DNA of 8,745 bases from assembly GCA_029882335.1 (NCBI GenBank), contig JAOUKW010000162.1:1-8745 (forward strand), written 5' to 3'. This stretch comes from Candidatus Heimdallarchaeota archaeon (GTDB lineage Archaea > Asgardarchaeota > Heimdallarchaeia > Heimdallarchaeales > Kariarchaeaceae). The notes under the pieces are model-generated. The model was given only the letters and a program-made list of their open reading frames with translations. It made no database searches and was not told the origin of the DNA. A program made the translations under genes and the position numbers. Shown in pieces: positions 1-8,500 of the stretch (its first letter is position 1; the number at the start of each line of letters is the position of its first letter).

Positions 1-780
1 TGTCCAATATGCCAGTAATGCACCTAGATCAGATAGTGGGTCTCCAAGTGTACACATATCCCAATCAAATACTGCAACTATACTTCCTGGATCCTTACTA
101 TCAATCATTACATTATCTAGTTTGTAATCATTATGAATTATAGAGTAATTTGGATTATTTGGATAATTGGATTTTAACCAGAGATATAATTCATCCATTA
201 ATTTTAAATCCTCATGTTTTGCAGCATTCCATCGTTTGTACCAACCCTCCACTTGTCTTTCAATAAAACCTTCTGGCTTACCCAGTTGCTCTAAGTTTAA
301 TTTCTTGTAATCCACTTGATGTAATTCTGCAAGTCTATCAATCAATGAAGTCGATATCAATCTACCTGCATTTGGTATATCTGTAAAATTTTCAGGAAAT
401 TTATTTCTGACAACAATTCCTTTTCTTCGATCCATAATAAAAAATGGAGACCCAATTACAGCCCCATCATCAAATAAATGAGCTCGGGGTGCATAAGGAA
501 AATCCTGATGTAACACGGATAAAACTCTATATTCTCGGGTCATATCATGAGCTCCTTTTGCCACAGGTCCCAAGGGAGGCCTACGAAGCACATATTCTGC
601 ATCTCCAAAGTCTAATAAATAAGTGAGATTGGCTGCACCACCTCCAAATTGCTTTACTTTCATAGGATTTTTACTATTGGGTAATTTATCTTTTAAAAAT
701 TCAGCTAACTTTTCCTCATTAAACTTTTCATCCTCTCGAACTTCGATGATATCTGATTGAAGATGTTTTGATGGAATCAT
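1..780 (-). CDS. APH-fold phosphotransferase, ACAD10/11 N-terminal type (C-terminus cut by window edge)
   Basis: This is the first 260 codons of a kinase; the frame stays open to base 1. Family members are usually about 340-350 residues, so roughly 80 residues lie outside the window. Visible motifs: a glycine-rich nucleotide loop QFGGGAANLTYLL (about residues 45-57), the family-typical YVLRRPPLGP, a catalytic-loop motif HNDYKLDN (H216, D218, N223) and a metal-binding DWD (239-241) followed by LGDPLSDL. These belong to the phosphotransferase family related to the N-terminal half of animal ACAD10/ACAD11 and to bacterial LvaA, which phosphorylates the 4-hydroxyl of 4-hydroxyacyl-CoA. The protein should be cytosolic. 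The ATG at 780 is the only start after an in-frame stop at 796-798; no strong ribosome binding site precedes it. It follows an ACAD10/11-like gene by 104 bases, which supports the assignment. Fold is near certain; the substrate is inferred. Classical antibiotic phosphorylation is unlikely given the LRRPP-type motif and neighbours. Confidence 0.9.
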   Translation of the reverse strand, partial: MIPSKHLQSDIIEVREDEKFNEEKLAEFLKDKLPNSKNPMKVKQFGGGAANLTYLLDFGDAEYVLRRPPLGPVAKGAHDMTREYRVLSVLHQDFPYAPRAHLFDDGAVIGSPFFIMDRRKGIVVRNKFPENFTDIPNAGRLISTSLIDRLAELHQVDYKKLNLEQLGKPEGFIERQVEGWYKRWNAAKHEDLKLMDELYLWLKSNYPNNPNYSIIHNDYKLDNVMIDSKDPGSIVAVFDWDMCTLGDPLSDLGALLAYWT

Positions 781-884
781 ATATTTTTTGTATTTTTACC
801 TGAGTAATGAATATTGTCATTATTGAGGAGATTATCATATAGTAATGTTAGATCGATTAATATATATCTACAATCATGAAATTT
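781..884 (-). promoter_or_regulatory. Intergenic gap with possible TATA box before the phosphotransferase gene
   Basis: This 104-base AT-rich gap separates the acyl-CoA dehydrogenase stop from the phosphotransferase start, unlike the 4-base gap upstream in the same cluster. On the minus strand a TATA-like run ATATATTAA lies at 858-867. A start site about 25 bases downstream would give a leader of roughly 55-60 bases, so the kinase could have its own promoter. The gap is so AT-rich that such a run could arise by chance. No clear poly-T terminator is seen on the minus strand, so read-through from the dehydrogenase gene is equally possible. Confidence 0.3.
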
Positions 885-2081
885 CTAATTATCATTGTAT
901 TTGGACAGTATTCTTCTTGATACTGCCCTTTTATGTACTTCATCAGGTCCATCATATATCCTAGATGGTCTTTCATGTCTATACCAGTAAGACAATGGAG
1001 TGTAATCAGTTACACCTAAAGCACCATGTACTTGGATTGCTCTATCCAGTACTTTAAGAAGAATATTAGCCACAAAAAATTTAATAATTGAAATATCATC
1101 TCTGGCCTTGTACTGACCATGTGTATCTATTTTATTTGCAGTATCCAAGACCATCAATCTCGCAGCATTTATATCTGCCCTGCATTCTGCTATCCAATTC
1201 ATAACAGTTTGTTGTGATGCTAAATTTGCTTCAGGTGTAATCCGTCTACTGACTGCTCTTTTACACATGAGATCAAATGCCCTTTCACAAATCCCAATCC
1301 ATCTCATACAGTGATGAATTCGACCAGGACCCAATCTATGTTGTGCCAATGCAAATCCCTCTCCTTCAGCACCTAGTAGATTGGTTATCGGGATTTGACA
1401 ATCATTATATTTCACTTCGGCATGACTCATCCAACCCTCACCTTCCTCACCCATAACTGGAATATTTTTTATAAATTCAAATCCAGGATTATCCATGTCA
1501 ACTATGAGCATACTGGCTTTTTTGTGTTTCTCTCCATTGGGATTAGTTACAGCCATCACAATATTAAATGTTGCTCCATCAGCAGATGAAGTAAACCACT
1601 TATGACCGTTGATAATATAGTTATCTCTATCTCTTTGTGCAGTGGTTTCAATCCATGTAGGATTCGACCCGGGCCTATCTGGTTCTACCATAGAAAAACA
1701 TGAACGAATTTCACCATTTACTAATCGTCTTAGATATTTCTCTTTTTGATCTTTTGTTCCAAACTCTAGCATGAGTTCCATATTACCAATATCTGGTGCT
1801 TGGGAATTAAAAATATAATGTCCAATTGGAGTAGTCCCCAGTATTTCACTAATTCGAGCAAACTCAAGAAAAGATAATCCCATACCACCATATTCTTTTG
1901 GCATGGCAGGAGCCCACCAACCCTTTTTCTTCACCATATTTCTCAATTCTTCGAGAATTGGTAGAGCACTGTTGAATCCTTTTTCAATTACTTCTTTCTC
2001 TTTCGGATATACTTCCTGAACTAAGAAGAGCTTAATATTAGTTAAAAGTTGGTCCAATTCTTCAGATACTTGAAAAGACAT
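885..2081 (-). CDS. Acyl-CoA dehydrogenase-like flavoprotein, ACAD10/11 type
   Basis: This 398-residue protein has the normal length for an acyl-CoA dehydrogenase (FAD enzyme, cytosolic, usually a homotetramer). It has the helical N-terminal part, the flavin-contacting stretch CFSMVEPDRPGSNP (128-141), the beta-domain WFTSSADGA (162-170), and the C-terminal GPGRIHHCMRWIG (251-263), QVHGALGVT (350-358) and RIYDGPDEVHK (374-384). The GPGRIHHCMRWIG and YDGPDEVH motifs mark the ACAD10/ACAD11 group rather than ordinary short- or medium-chain dehydrogenases. Where MCAD-type enzymes have the catalytic Glu in YEG, this protein has Asp377. In the related 4-hydroxyacid pathway, members of this group act on 4-phosphoacyl-CoA and remove phosphate, rather than simply oxidising acyl-CoA. 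The start at 2081 has a GGTGAT ribosome binding site four bases from the preceding dehydrogenase stop, so the two genes are co-translated or co-transcribed. Family placement is strong; the exact reaction is inferred. Confidence 0.93.
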   Translation of the reverse strand: MSFQVSEELDQLLTNIKLFLVQEVYPKEKEVIEKGFNSALPILEELRNMVKKKGWWAPAMPKEYGGMGLSFLEFARISEILGTTPIGHYIFNSQAPDIGNMELMLEFGTKDQKEKYLRRLVNGEIRSCFSMVEPDRPGSNPTWIETTAQRDRDNYIINGHKWFTSSADGATFNIVMAVTNPNGEKHKKASMLIVDMDNPGFEFIKNIPVMGEEGEGWMSHAEVKYNDCQIPITNLLGAEGEGFALAQHRLGPGRIHHCMRWIGICERAFDLMCKRAVSRRITPEANLASQQTVMNWIAECRADINAARLMVLDTANKIDTHGQYKARDDISIIKFFVANILLKVLDRAIQVHGALGVTDYTPLSYWYRHERPSRIYDGPDEVHKRAVSRRILSKYNDN

Positions 2082-2084
2082 AAT

Positions 2085-2090
2085 ATCACC
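2085..2090 (-). promoter_or_regulatory. Ribosome binding site GGTGAT for the acyl-CoA dehydrogenase-like gene
   Basis: GGTGAT on the minus strand matches the 5'-ATCACC end of the archaeal 16S tail and sits three bases before the ATG at 2081. It contains the TGA stop codon of the upstream short-chain dehydrogenase, so termination and re-initiation are physically coupled. It supports the chosen start. Confidence 0.65.
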
Positions 2091-2868
2091 CTTTTAATTT
2101 TCTTGGATTACCAACTAATTGACCTCCATCAACAGTAAGTATTGCACCGGTAGTAAATGAAGAATATGAAGAAGCTAAATAGAGAACTGAACTAACAATC
2201 TCATCTGGTTCTGCCATTCTTTTCTGAGGTATATCCGCAATTATCTGATTATAATAGTCTTCTTCAGTCCACAACACCGTGGTAAACTTAGTTTTGACAA
2301 ATCCAGGACAAACTGCATTTACTTGAATATTCTTTTCTGCTAATTCACCTGCAAGAGTCTTGGTCATCATCACCACTCCAGCCTTAGAAATACAATATAC
2401 ACCCATCAGCGGTTGAGGTTCCAATCCAGCAACAGACGCAATATTAATGATTTTTCCACCACCACGTTCCTTCATACTAGGATAACATGCTTTTATCATA
2501 GAAAAATAACCGAATAAATTTACATCTATTGTTTTCTGCCAATGTGATTTTTCTGATGTAAGTAAAGGTCCAAAATGGGGATTTGTACCTGCGTTATTCA
2601 CCAATATATCCACACCTCCGTACTGTTTTTTAACTTCATCTATTAATTGATTAACAGCTATTTCATCACCGGTATGAGTTGCAATCGCTAGTGCTTTTCC
2701 TCCTGCTTGCGTAATTTCATCAGCCACACTATCTAGACTTTCTTGTTTTCTTGATACCAAAATAACCGTTGCTCCTTTAGCTGCAAATGCTTTGGCGATT
2801 GCTTTGCCAATTCCTCTTGATGCCCCTGTGATTACTGCGACTTTATCTGAAAAATTAAAATAATCCAT
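2086..2868 (-). CDS. Short-chain dehydrogenase/reductase (classical SDR, probably NADP(H))
   Basis: This 260-residue protein is a complete classical SDR (Rossmann-fold oxidoreductase, usually tetrameric, cytosolic). Visible motifs: cofactor loop TGASRGIG (14-21), NNAG (91-94), N117, catalytic S145, Y158 and K162 (YCISK), a PGFVKT segment (188-193), and the C-terminal VDGGQ. R18 in the glycine loop and R40 after the second strand suggest a preference for NADP(H) over NAD(H); this is an inference. Substrate cannot be read from the sequence. Its position directly ahead of an ACAD10/11-like gene and a matching kinase parallels LvaD of the lva cluster, which interconverts 4-oxoacyl- and 4-hydroxyacyl-CoA. 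A beta-ketoacyl or 3-hydroxyacyl-CoA reductase role is a fair alternative. The ATG at 2868 lacks an obvious ribosome binding site, consistent with being the first gene of a transcript with a short leader. It ends four bases before the next gene. Confidence 0.93.
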   Translation of the reverse strand: MDYFNFSDKVAVITGASRGIGKAIAKAFAAKGATVILVSRKQESLDSVADEITQAGGKALAIATHTGDEIAVNQLIDEVKKQYGGVDILVNNAGTNPHFGPLLTSEKSHWQKTIDVNLFGYFSMIKACYPSMKERGGGKIINIASVAGLEPQPLMGVYCISKAGVVMMTKTLAGELAEKNIQVNAVCPGFVKTKFTTVLWTEEDYYNQIIADIPQKRMAEPDEIVSSVLYLASSYSSFTTGAILTVDGGQLVGNPRKLKG

Positions 2869-2977
2869 ATCTAAGTAAATTATAAAATAGTAAAGAATAT
2901 TGTTATAATAGTAAATATCTTTGTGAGATTAAGTATTATTTATTTTTATTGTTTAAATTTCTAGTTAGATCATATTA
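2869..2977 (-). promoter_or_regulatory. Intergenic gap with candidate promoter for the SDR/acyl-CoA cluster
   Basis: This 109-base, very AT-rich gap separates the ABC transporter operon from the metabolic genes. Two TATA-like candidates occur on the minus strand: TTTAAAC at 2951-2957, giving a leader of about 60 bases, and TATTATAAC at 2902-2910, giving a leader near 12 bases. The absence of a ribosome binding site at 2868 would suit the short-leader option. No convincing poly-T terminator for the ABC operon is visible on the minus strand, so a single long transcript cannot be excluded. Confidence 0.3.
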
Positions 2978-4765
2978 TTACAATGTATCAACTACTTGAC
3001 CATCTTTTATGAAGATTTCTTGAGTCGCATATTCAGCGACTTGTTCGTCATGAGTCACCAATACTATGGTTATTCCAGTCTCTTGATGGTATTTTTTAAG
3101 GAGTTCCATTATTACTTTACCAGTCTTTGAATCTAAATCACCTGTTGGTTCATCAGCAAATATAACTCTAGGTTTACTTGCCAATGCTCTTGCAATACCT
3201 AATCTCTGCATTTGACCACCAGATAGATAGGCTGGTTTATGTTCAGCGTATTCCCCAATACCCACTTCATTCAATAATGACATAATATCATTAATCAAAT
3301 TCTTTGACAATCCAGCCATATCTATAGGTAGTTTCACATTTTCAAAAGATGTAAGATGAGGTATAAGTGCATAGTTCTGAAAAATAAATGAGAAATTCTT
3401 CCTCCTAAGTTTCGTTTTCTTAAAGTCTGATAAGTTCATTAAATTTTTTCCATTAAAAAATACAGCACCTCGTCCAGCAACATCTAATCCTGCAAGCAGA
3501 TTGAGTAAAGTAGTTTTACCAGATCCAGAAGGTCCCCGAATAACGACGAATTCACCTTCATTTATGGTGATACCAACACCTCTTAATGCATATATTGTTG
3601 ATTCCCCTCGTTTATACATTTTAAATAGTTTGGATGTTTCGAAGAGAGTATCATGTTTAGGTGAAATTATCTCATTTTCAACTTTTTCAAAAGCAACTCC
3701 TTCAGGTATTGAGGTAAATGAAGGTAAATCTTCAAATCTATGAACCCATTGTCGGATGGCTTGAGTGGTACTTTTTATGTCTATGAAATTACGAAGTATT
3801 AATTCATAATTCTCTATTGTTCCAGTTGAATCATCACTAATTAACAATCGCAATTTAGGTTTTACTTCTTTAATTAATTCACCCAATTGTTGAATTTGAG
3901 AATTTAATTCAACACCTAATGCATTAAAATCAATATCCAACCAGTTATTTAACTCCATTGAATTCATCGTTTTTAACTCCTCGGTAGTAGCAATTGCTAA
4001 TTCATCAACTCGATGAATTTGTCTCTGTAATAATTTAAGAGATTCTTGCATTCCTGAGATAGATCCTATGAAATTTCTAAGTAATATTTCCAAATCCTTT
4101 GAAAACAGTGAATTCTCTGGCAAATCACTCAAAATGTTCTTCAATTGTTCAAATAAAATGATATTTTCCAGTAGTAATTCTTTACTAAAGGGTAGAAAAT
4201 ATTTACTTAGATTAAGAAGCAAGAGTTCATCTATCATCGAATTGGTTTCCCCTTCAGACACTATTTCTATGACCCTATCAGATAACACGATTCTATCCGG
4301 TTGAGTTTGAAAATGCCAAATCAGGACAGAAGCTTGAGCAACAATTTCTTCAATCTTATCCTCAACTAAATCCATCTTCGTATGTCTAACTAATGAAAAT
4401 ACTTCTTTTAATTCTTTTAGATTAATATTTTCAAATCCATCATTATATATCTTAGAATCTCCATTATATTGAACCTGCTTTCGGTAAATATCATTTATTA
4501 TTTTTGCATATGTACCTAATGCTCTAGATGTTTGATTCTGAAGTGTTTCAATAACTTCATTCGTTAATTCTTTATCAAATTTAACCATAGATACTTGGAA
4601 AGTATTGATTCTATTATGTCGAATATCTTTGGAATTAAGATTACTCTTGAATGATTTCTTCAATTGTTTGTTTAACTTATGAATATGATCATCATGATTG
4701 TAATCCACCATGGTAGCTGCAGTAAAACTCGATTTTGGTAGTTTTTTTCCATTAAACAGAGCCAT
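2978..4765 (-). CDS. ABC transporter ATPase (LolD/MacB type) with a ~370-residue unrecognised N-terminal extension
   Basis: The C-terminal part (about residues 370-595) is a complete ABC ATPase: Walker A GPSGSGKTT (411-419), Q-loop Gln463, signature LSGGQ (514-518), Walker B VIFADEP (534-540, D538/E539), D-loop TGDLD (541-545) and switch His572. It is the LolD/MacB/FtsE-like class that powers FtsX-type permeases. A stand-alone enzyme of this class is about 220-250 residues. The first ~370 residues match no domain I recognise: they are charged, rich in Leu, Ile, Glu and Lys, lack a signal peptide or membrane segment, and look largely helical. Two parts (208-256 and 305-347) resemble each other (LRNFI and [IV]HR motifs). 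The whole protein has no cysteine. The start at 4765 is supported by GGAGG ten bases upstream, inside the end of the preceding ATPase gene; only two bases separate the genes. It probably pairs with the neighbouring ATPase under the double permease. The extension could be a cytosolic sensor or partner-binding part; this is inference. Confidence 0.92.
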   Translation of the reverse strand: MALFNGKKLPKSSFTAATMVDYNHDDHIHKLNKQLKKSFKSNLNSKDIRHNRINTFQVSMVKFDKELTNEVIETLQNQTSRALGTYAKIINDIYRKQVQYNGDSKIYNDGFENINLKELKEVFSLVRHTKMDLVEDKIEEIVAQASVLIWHFQTQPDRIVLSDRVIEIVSEGETNSMIDELLLLNLSKYFLPFSKELLLENIILFEQLKNILSDLPENSLFSKDLEILLRNFIGSISGMQESLKLLQRQIHRVDELAIATTEELKTMNSMELNNWLDIDFNALGVELNSQIQQLGELIKEVKPKLRLLISDDSTGTIENYELILRNFIDIKSTTQAIRQWVHRFEDLPSFTSIPEGVAFEKVENEIISPKHDTLFETSKLFKMYKRGESTIYALRGVGITINEGEFVVIRGPSGSGKTTLLNLLAGLDVAGRGAVFFNGKNLMNLSDFKKTKLRRKNFSFIFQNYALIPHLTSFENVKLPIDMAGLSKNLINDIMSLLNEVGIGEYAEHKPAYLSGGQMQRLGIARALASKPRVIFADEPTGDLDSKTGKVIMELLKKYHQETGITIVLVTHDEQVAEYATQEIFIKDGQVVDTL

Positions 4766-4767
4766 AT

Positions 4768-5517
4768 TTAATTTTCCTCCGTATTAAAATACTGATCATT
4801 TAAGATCTTTCCATCATCAATTCGAATAATTCGATCACATTGATTGGCAATATCCTGACTGTGGGTTACAATAATGATAGACATCCCTTGATTTTCTTGT
4901 TGCATTCTCCTGAATAATTGCATAATATCATTACTCGAAGCAGTATCCAAATCACCTGTAGGTTCATCTGCAAGAATAATCTTAGGATCAGTAATTAACG
5001 CACGTGAGATGGCGACTTTTTGTTGTTCTCCTCCAGATAATTTACCTGGTAGATCGTTAAATCTATCACCTAGTCCTACTTCTTGGAGCATCATTTTTGC
5101 ACGATTTAATGCCAAAGATGGTTCAATCCTTTGCATGATCAAGGGGAGTGATACATTTTCTAAAGCAGTTTGATCTTCAAATAAATTGAATAATTGGAAA
5201 ATATATCCGATATTATCCCTTCTAAATTTGGTAATTTCATTATCAGAGAAATCACCAAGGAGAGACCCATTTATTTGAATATTTCCAGTTGTATATTTAT
5301 CTAGACCTCCAATTAAATTAAGGAGAGTTGTCTTTCCACAACCAGATGGACCCATTATAGCAACCATCTGACCTGCTTTAATTTCCATATCTATTCCCTT
5401 TAATACATATACTTCATTGTGTTTTCCCTCATTATATTTCATATGAAGGTTTGACACCTGTAGAGTTGATTCTTCATTTTTTGATATAGTCATTATTTTA
5501 ACCTCTTGTTTTTCCAT
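4768..5517 (-). CDS. ABC transporter ATP-binding protein, LolD/MacB/FtsE-like
   Basis: This 249-residue protein is a stand-alone ABC ATPase of normal length. Motifs: Walker A GPSGCGKTT (56-64), Q-loop Gln108 in IFQLFNLF, signature LSGGE (160-164), Walker B IILADEP (180-186) with D184/E185, D-loop TGDLD (187-191), and switch His219. All catalytic positions are intact. The IFQ-FNL and ADEPTGDLD stretches are typical of ATPases that drive FtsX-type (type VII) mechanotransmission or export systems. It sits between the double permease (16 bases upstream) and a second, longer ATPase (2 bases downstream), so the two ATPases probably form a heterodimer. Two starts are possible: Met1 at 5517 with GGAGGG six bases away, and Met9 at 5493 with GAGGT seven bases away. 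Met1 has the stronger site and is used here. Exported substrate is unknown. Confidence 0.94.
   Translation of the reverse strand: MEKQEVKIMTISKNEESTLQVSNLHMKYNEGKHNEVYVLKGIDMEIKAGQMVAIMGPSGCGKTTLLNLIGGLDKYTTGNIQINGSLLGDFSDNEITKFRRDNIGYIFQLFNLFEDQTALENVSLPLIMQRIEPSLALNRAKMMLQEVGLGDRFNDLPGKLSGGEQQKVAISRALITDPKIILADEPTGDLDTASSNDIMQLFRRMQQENQGMSIIIVTHSQDIANQCDRIIRIDDGKILNDQYFNTEEN
4776..4780 (-). promoter_or_regulatory. Ribosome binding site GGAGG for the extended ATPase
   Basis: GGAGG on the minus strand lies ten bases before the ATG at 4765 and within the last codons of the upstream ATPase gene. It is the main evidence that translation begins at residue 1 and that the long N-terminal extension is really made. 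Confidence 0.65.
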
Positions 5518-5523
5518 ATTCTT

Positions 5524-5529
5524 CCCTCC
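5524..5529 (-). promoter_or_regulatory. Ribosome binding site GGAGGG for the stand-alone ATPase
   Basis: GGAGGG on the minus strand lies six bases before the ATG at 5517, in the 16-base gap after the permease stop. A second weaker site, GAGGT at 5501-5505, precedes the in-frame Met9 codon at 5491-5493, so a slightly shorter product may also be made. Confidence 0.65.
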
Positions 5530-5533
5530 TAAA

Positions 5534-8500
5534 TTAACCAGTATACCTCAATGCCTGACTCGGAGGAATTCTAGCAGCATTTCTACCGGGTAACACTGCA
5601 GAAATAACAGTAATACCGAATACAATTAATATATAGATCAAGAATTTATCGATCGGATAGACAACTGGAACTCTCCAAATTAGGGCAAATACACTATCAG
5701 ACATTAGAATTCCAGTAATAATACCTGCAATTAAGCCTATTACTGACACAACACTTAATTCAAGTGCTACACTAACCATTACTTCCCTACGACTAAATCC
5801 GATAGACCTCATCATTCCGATCTCTCTCTTTCTTTCAGAAACACTTCTAGCAGCAATTATAATCATACCCATTGCACCTAGGATAAGGCCAATCTCTGCA
5901 TATGTTCCGAGAAAGTCCCAAAATGCAGCTTCTCTTTCCCAAAATGCTTTGAATTCCTCACTGGTAACTCGAGTATTTGCTCCGATTAATACACCCAATT
6001 CAGAGGATAGTGAATTTACATCATCTAAATTATTCAAATTAGCTTCAATATTTTTTGCTAACTCAATATTTTTTTGACTACCATATTCATAATTAGTTCT
6101 TAACAGAAATAGATTTGGTCCTTCGATATTATCAAATGCAGGAAGCATATCTGCGATACCTTCTGTAACCAATAAACTATAGCCAAAAAGATCAACATCA
6201 CCCATGAGAGTCAATGCTCGGGCAACTCGAAGTACCGGTAATATTGGTTGATTTTCATCATTTGTCTGTAAATAGAGAGGTTGATTGAAATTAGTCCAAG
6301 AACCACCAATTACAGCAGTTTGTTCCTCTATTCTATAGTCTGTAACCATTTCCTTGTCATCAATTGTTTCAGTATAGTTGTATTGGAAATTAATCTTTCT
6401 TTCTGCAAAAAAGTCATTAAAAATAGTTTTACTCAAATTATTATGTTGTTCTTCACCATAAGTAAGTTCATAATTATAACCTTGATCCTCACTTGTCCAT
6501 TCCATATGCATTAAATACGATTCATCATCCCAATTTCCATTGGGATTAATAATTGTCTCTGGAACTTCCACAACTCTACGAAATGTTAAGTGTTTATTCA
6601 TATCAAAATGAGTATTATTGGGGTCCGGATTATCAAGAAACATAGGTAATAATACAGACCTAAATGCAAATACCTGTTTTACCCCATTCATTTCCTGTAA
6701 TGCAGAAGTGATTTGAGTAGAAGGTACATCTGAATTAACAACAATGTTTATTCCCTTGGTTGTTACTGCATAGGAATCAATCAAATTGCTTCTTTGAGTA
6801 GCTGATGAAGTAGCCATGAAAGTGTTTAAAGCTAATATAACACTGAATATCATAAATACAAGTGATAATCTGGATTTCTTACCAATAATTGATTTTGTAG
6901 AAACTTGAGATACTCCTCTAATTCCAGCAACATTAAATAATGCTTTATTAATTGTATTCAGAATAAATTCAAAATTATTTATAACAATAATTGCTGATCC
7001 AACAATAAGAAATGACATAACGATGGTTAAATAATTATTTCCACTACCGTTTTTAACCCAGTCAAGAGAGACATATAATGAAAATAATGCAACAGAATAA
7101 ACAGAAACACCTGAAATATTTATGGCTAATTTCCGATTAATAATTTGAGTTAAAATTAATCCCATACCAAATATTGTCAAACCAAATCCCATTATTATAT
7201 CTGTTTGATTTTCAAAAGTTTCCCAAGTTTCTTTTACCCAAAACTCTCCAACATTCATTGAAGCTTGTAAACCAACATACATTAACAGAAATCCTAAAAA
7301 TACAGTCTTTTTACCTTTTTTATGAACTTTTTCCTCTTTTATACCTCTTAATTCATTAGTAATGGATTTACCTGCAGCATGATATGCGGGTACAACAGTT
7401 GTTAATACTGATAGCATGACACCAGCAGTAAATGCAAGCGATAGAGTTTGAGCTGAAATAGGGACAATAATGGTTTTCTTAAATCCAAATAAATTTCCAA
7501 TATAATCTTGAGTCCAAATTCCAAATAAATTTCCTGTAAATAACCCAATAAATGCACCAACTATACCAACGAATACAGATTCAATCATAAATATTCGGAA
7601 TATTTGACCCTTTGATGACCCCATTGCTCTTAAAACAGCAGTTTGGTATCTTCTATCTTCAAGACTCATTGATTGAACATTTACAATCAACAATAGAGCA
7701 ACAGCATTTAAGATGTAAGAGAATAAATTGAGTACAGAAGAAATACCCTCCAAATCACGGGCAACTTCTTCTACTGCTGAAACAATCTCAGAACTGACAT
7801 ATGCGTACGGATAATGTTGTTTTACAATATCTCTAGTGGCATTAATCCCAGCATTAATAATTTCCATACCTGGAAAAACTTTATCATCCACATTAAAATT
7901 TTCAATAGACCTATCCACCTTTGAATCGAGAAATTTTATTACTACGGTAGTTATAGAATGTTGGTATTCAGGTAGTTGTTGAGATTGCACATAATTAAGA
8001 GATACATAGGCAACTGGTGAATTTATATAAACACCTTCCATACCTCTACCTTTTTCATCATCAAAAATCCCAACCACTCTGAAACGCAAAGGTATTGTAC
8101 CACCCAGTGCATCAGGCATAGAAGTTTCTACATAATCATCTATATTGATATTTAATAATTCAGCCATAGAATCTGAAACCATAATAGCATTACCAATGAG
8201 CAAAGAGGCTTCATCAATAACATTATTATTGGTATCATAAAATGACCCGTAACCCTTAACAGATGGATCAATGGCATTAGTTAAAATGCTGGATTCAATT
8301 TGTCCAGAGCTATAATACGAAAGAGACATTCGAATTCTTCCACTAACAACCTCAACATCATCAAGTCTTGAATCATCAGAATTTGCAATATAATCTACTA
8401 TTGTATCATTCATATAGATATTTACTCTATCATTTACAGTAATATCAGCAGTACCACTGAAATTTAACCGATCTGCGGTATAGACATTGAGCACACCTTC

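Noticed and set aside
444..626. Open frame of 60 codons on the plus strand
   Set aside because: It lies wholly opposite the phosphotransferase gene, whose catalytic motifs fix the true frame, and it has no ribosome binding site or recognisable domain.
1..780. Aminoglycoside resistance kinase
   Set aside because: The fold is shared, but the NLTYLL and LRRPP motifs and the adjacent ACAD10/11-like gene point to the acyl-CoA-associated subfamily.
906..1262. The peptide KRAVSRRI occurs twice in the acyl-CoA dehydrogenase-like protein (about residues 274 and 384)
   Set aside because: The codons differ and the surrounding residues do not align, so this is more likely coincidence than a repeat.
1395..1589. 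Open frame of 64 codons on the plus strand
   Set aside because: It is antisense to the acyl-CoA dehydrogenase-like gene and is low-complexity in the manner of a shadow frame. The same holds for plus-strand frames at 3501-3743, 4068-4304, 6281-6514 and 7174-7359.
2900..2906. TTGTTAT before the SDR gene resembles the half-site of the ABC promoter
   Set aside because: Only one imperfect copy is present with no partner arm, and such a 7-mer is expected by chance in DNA this AT-rich.
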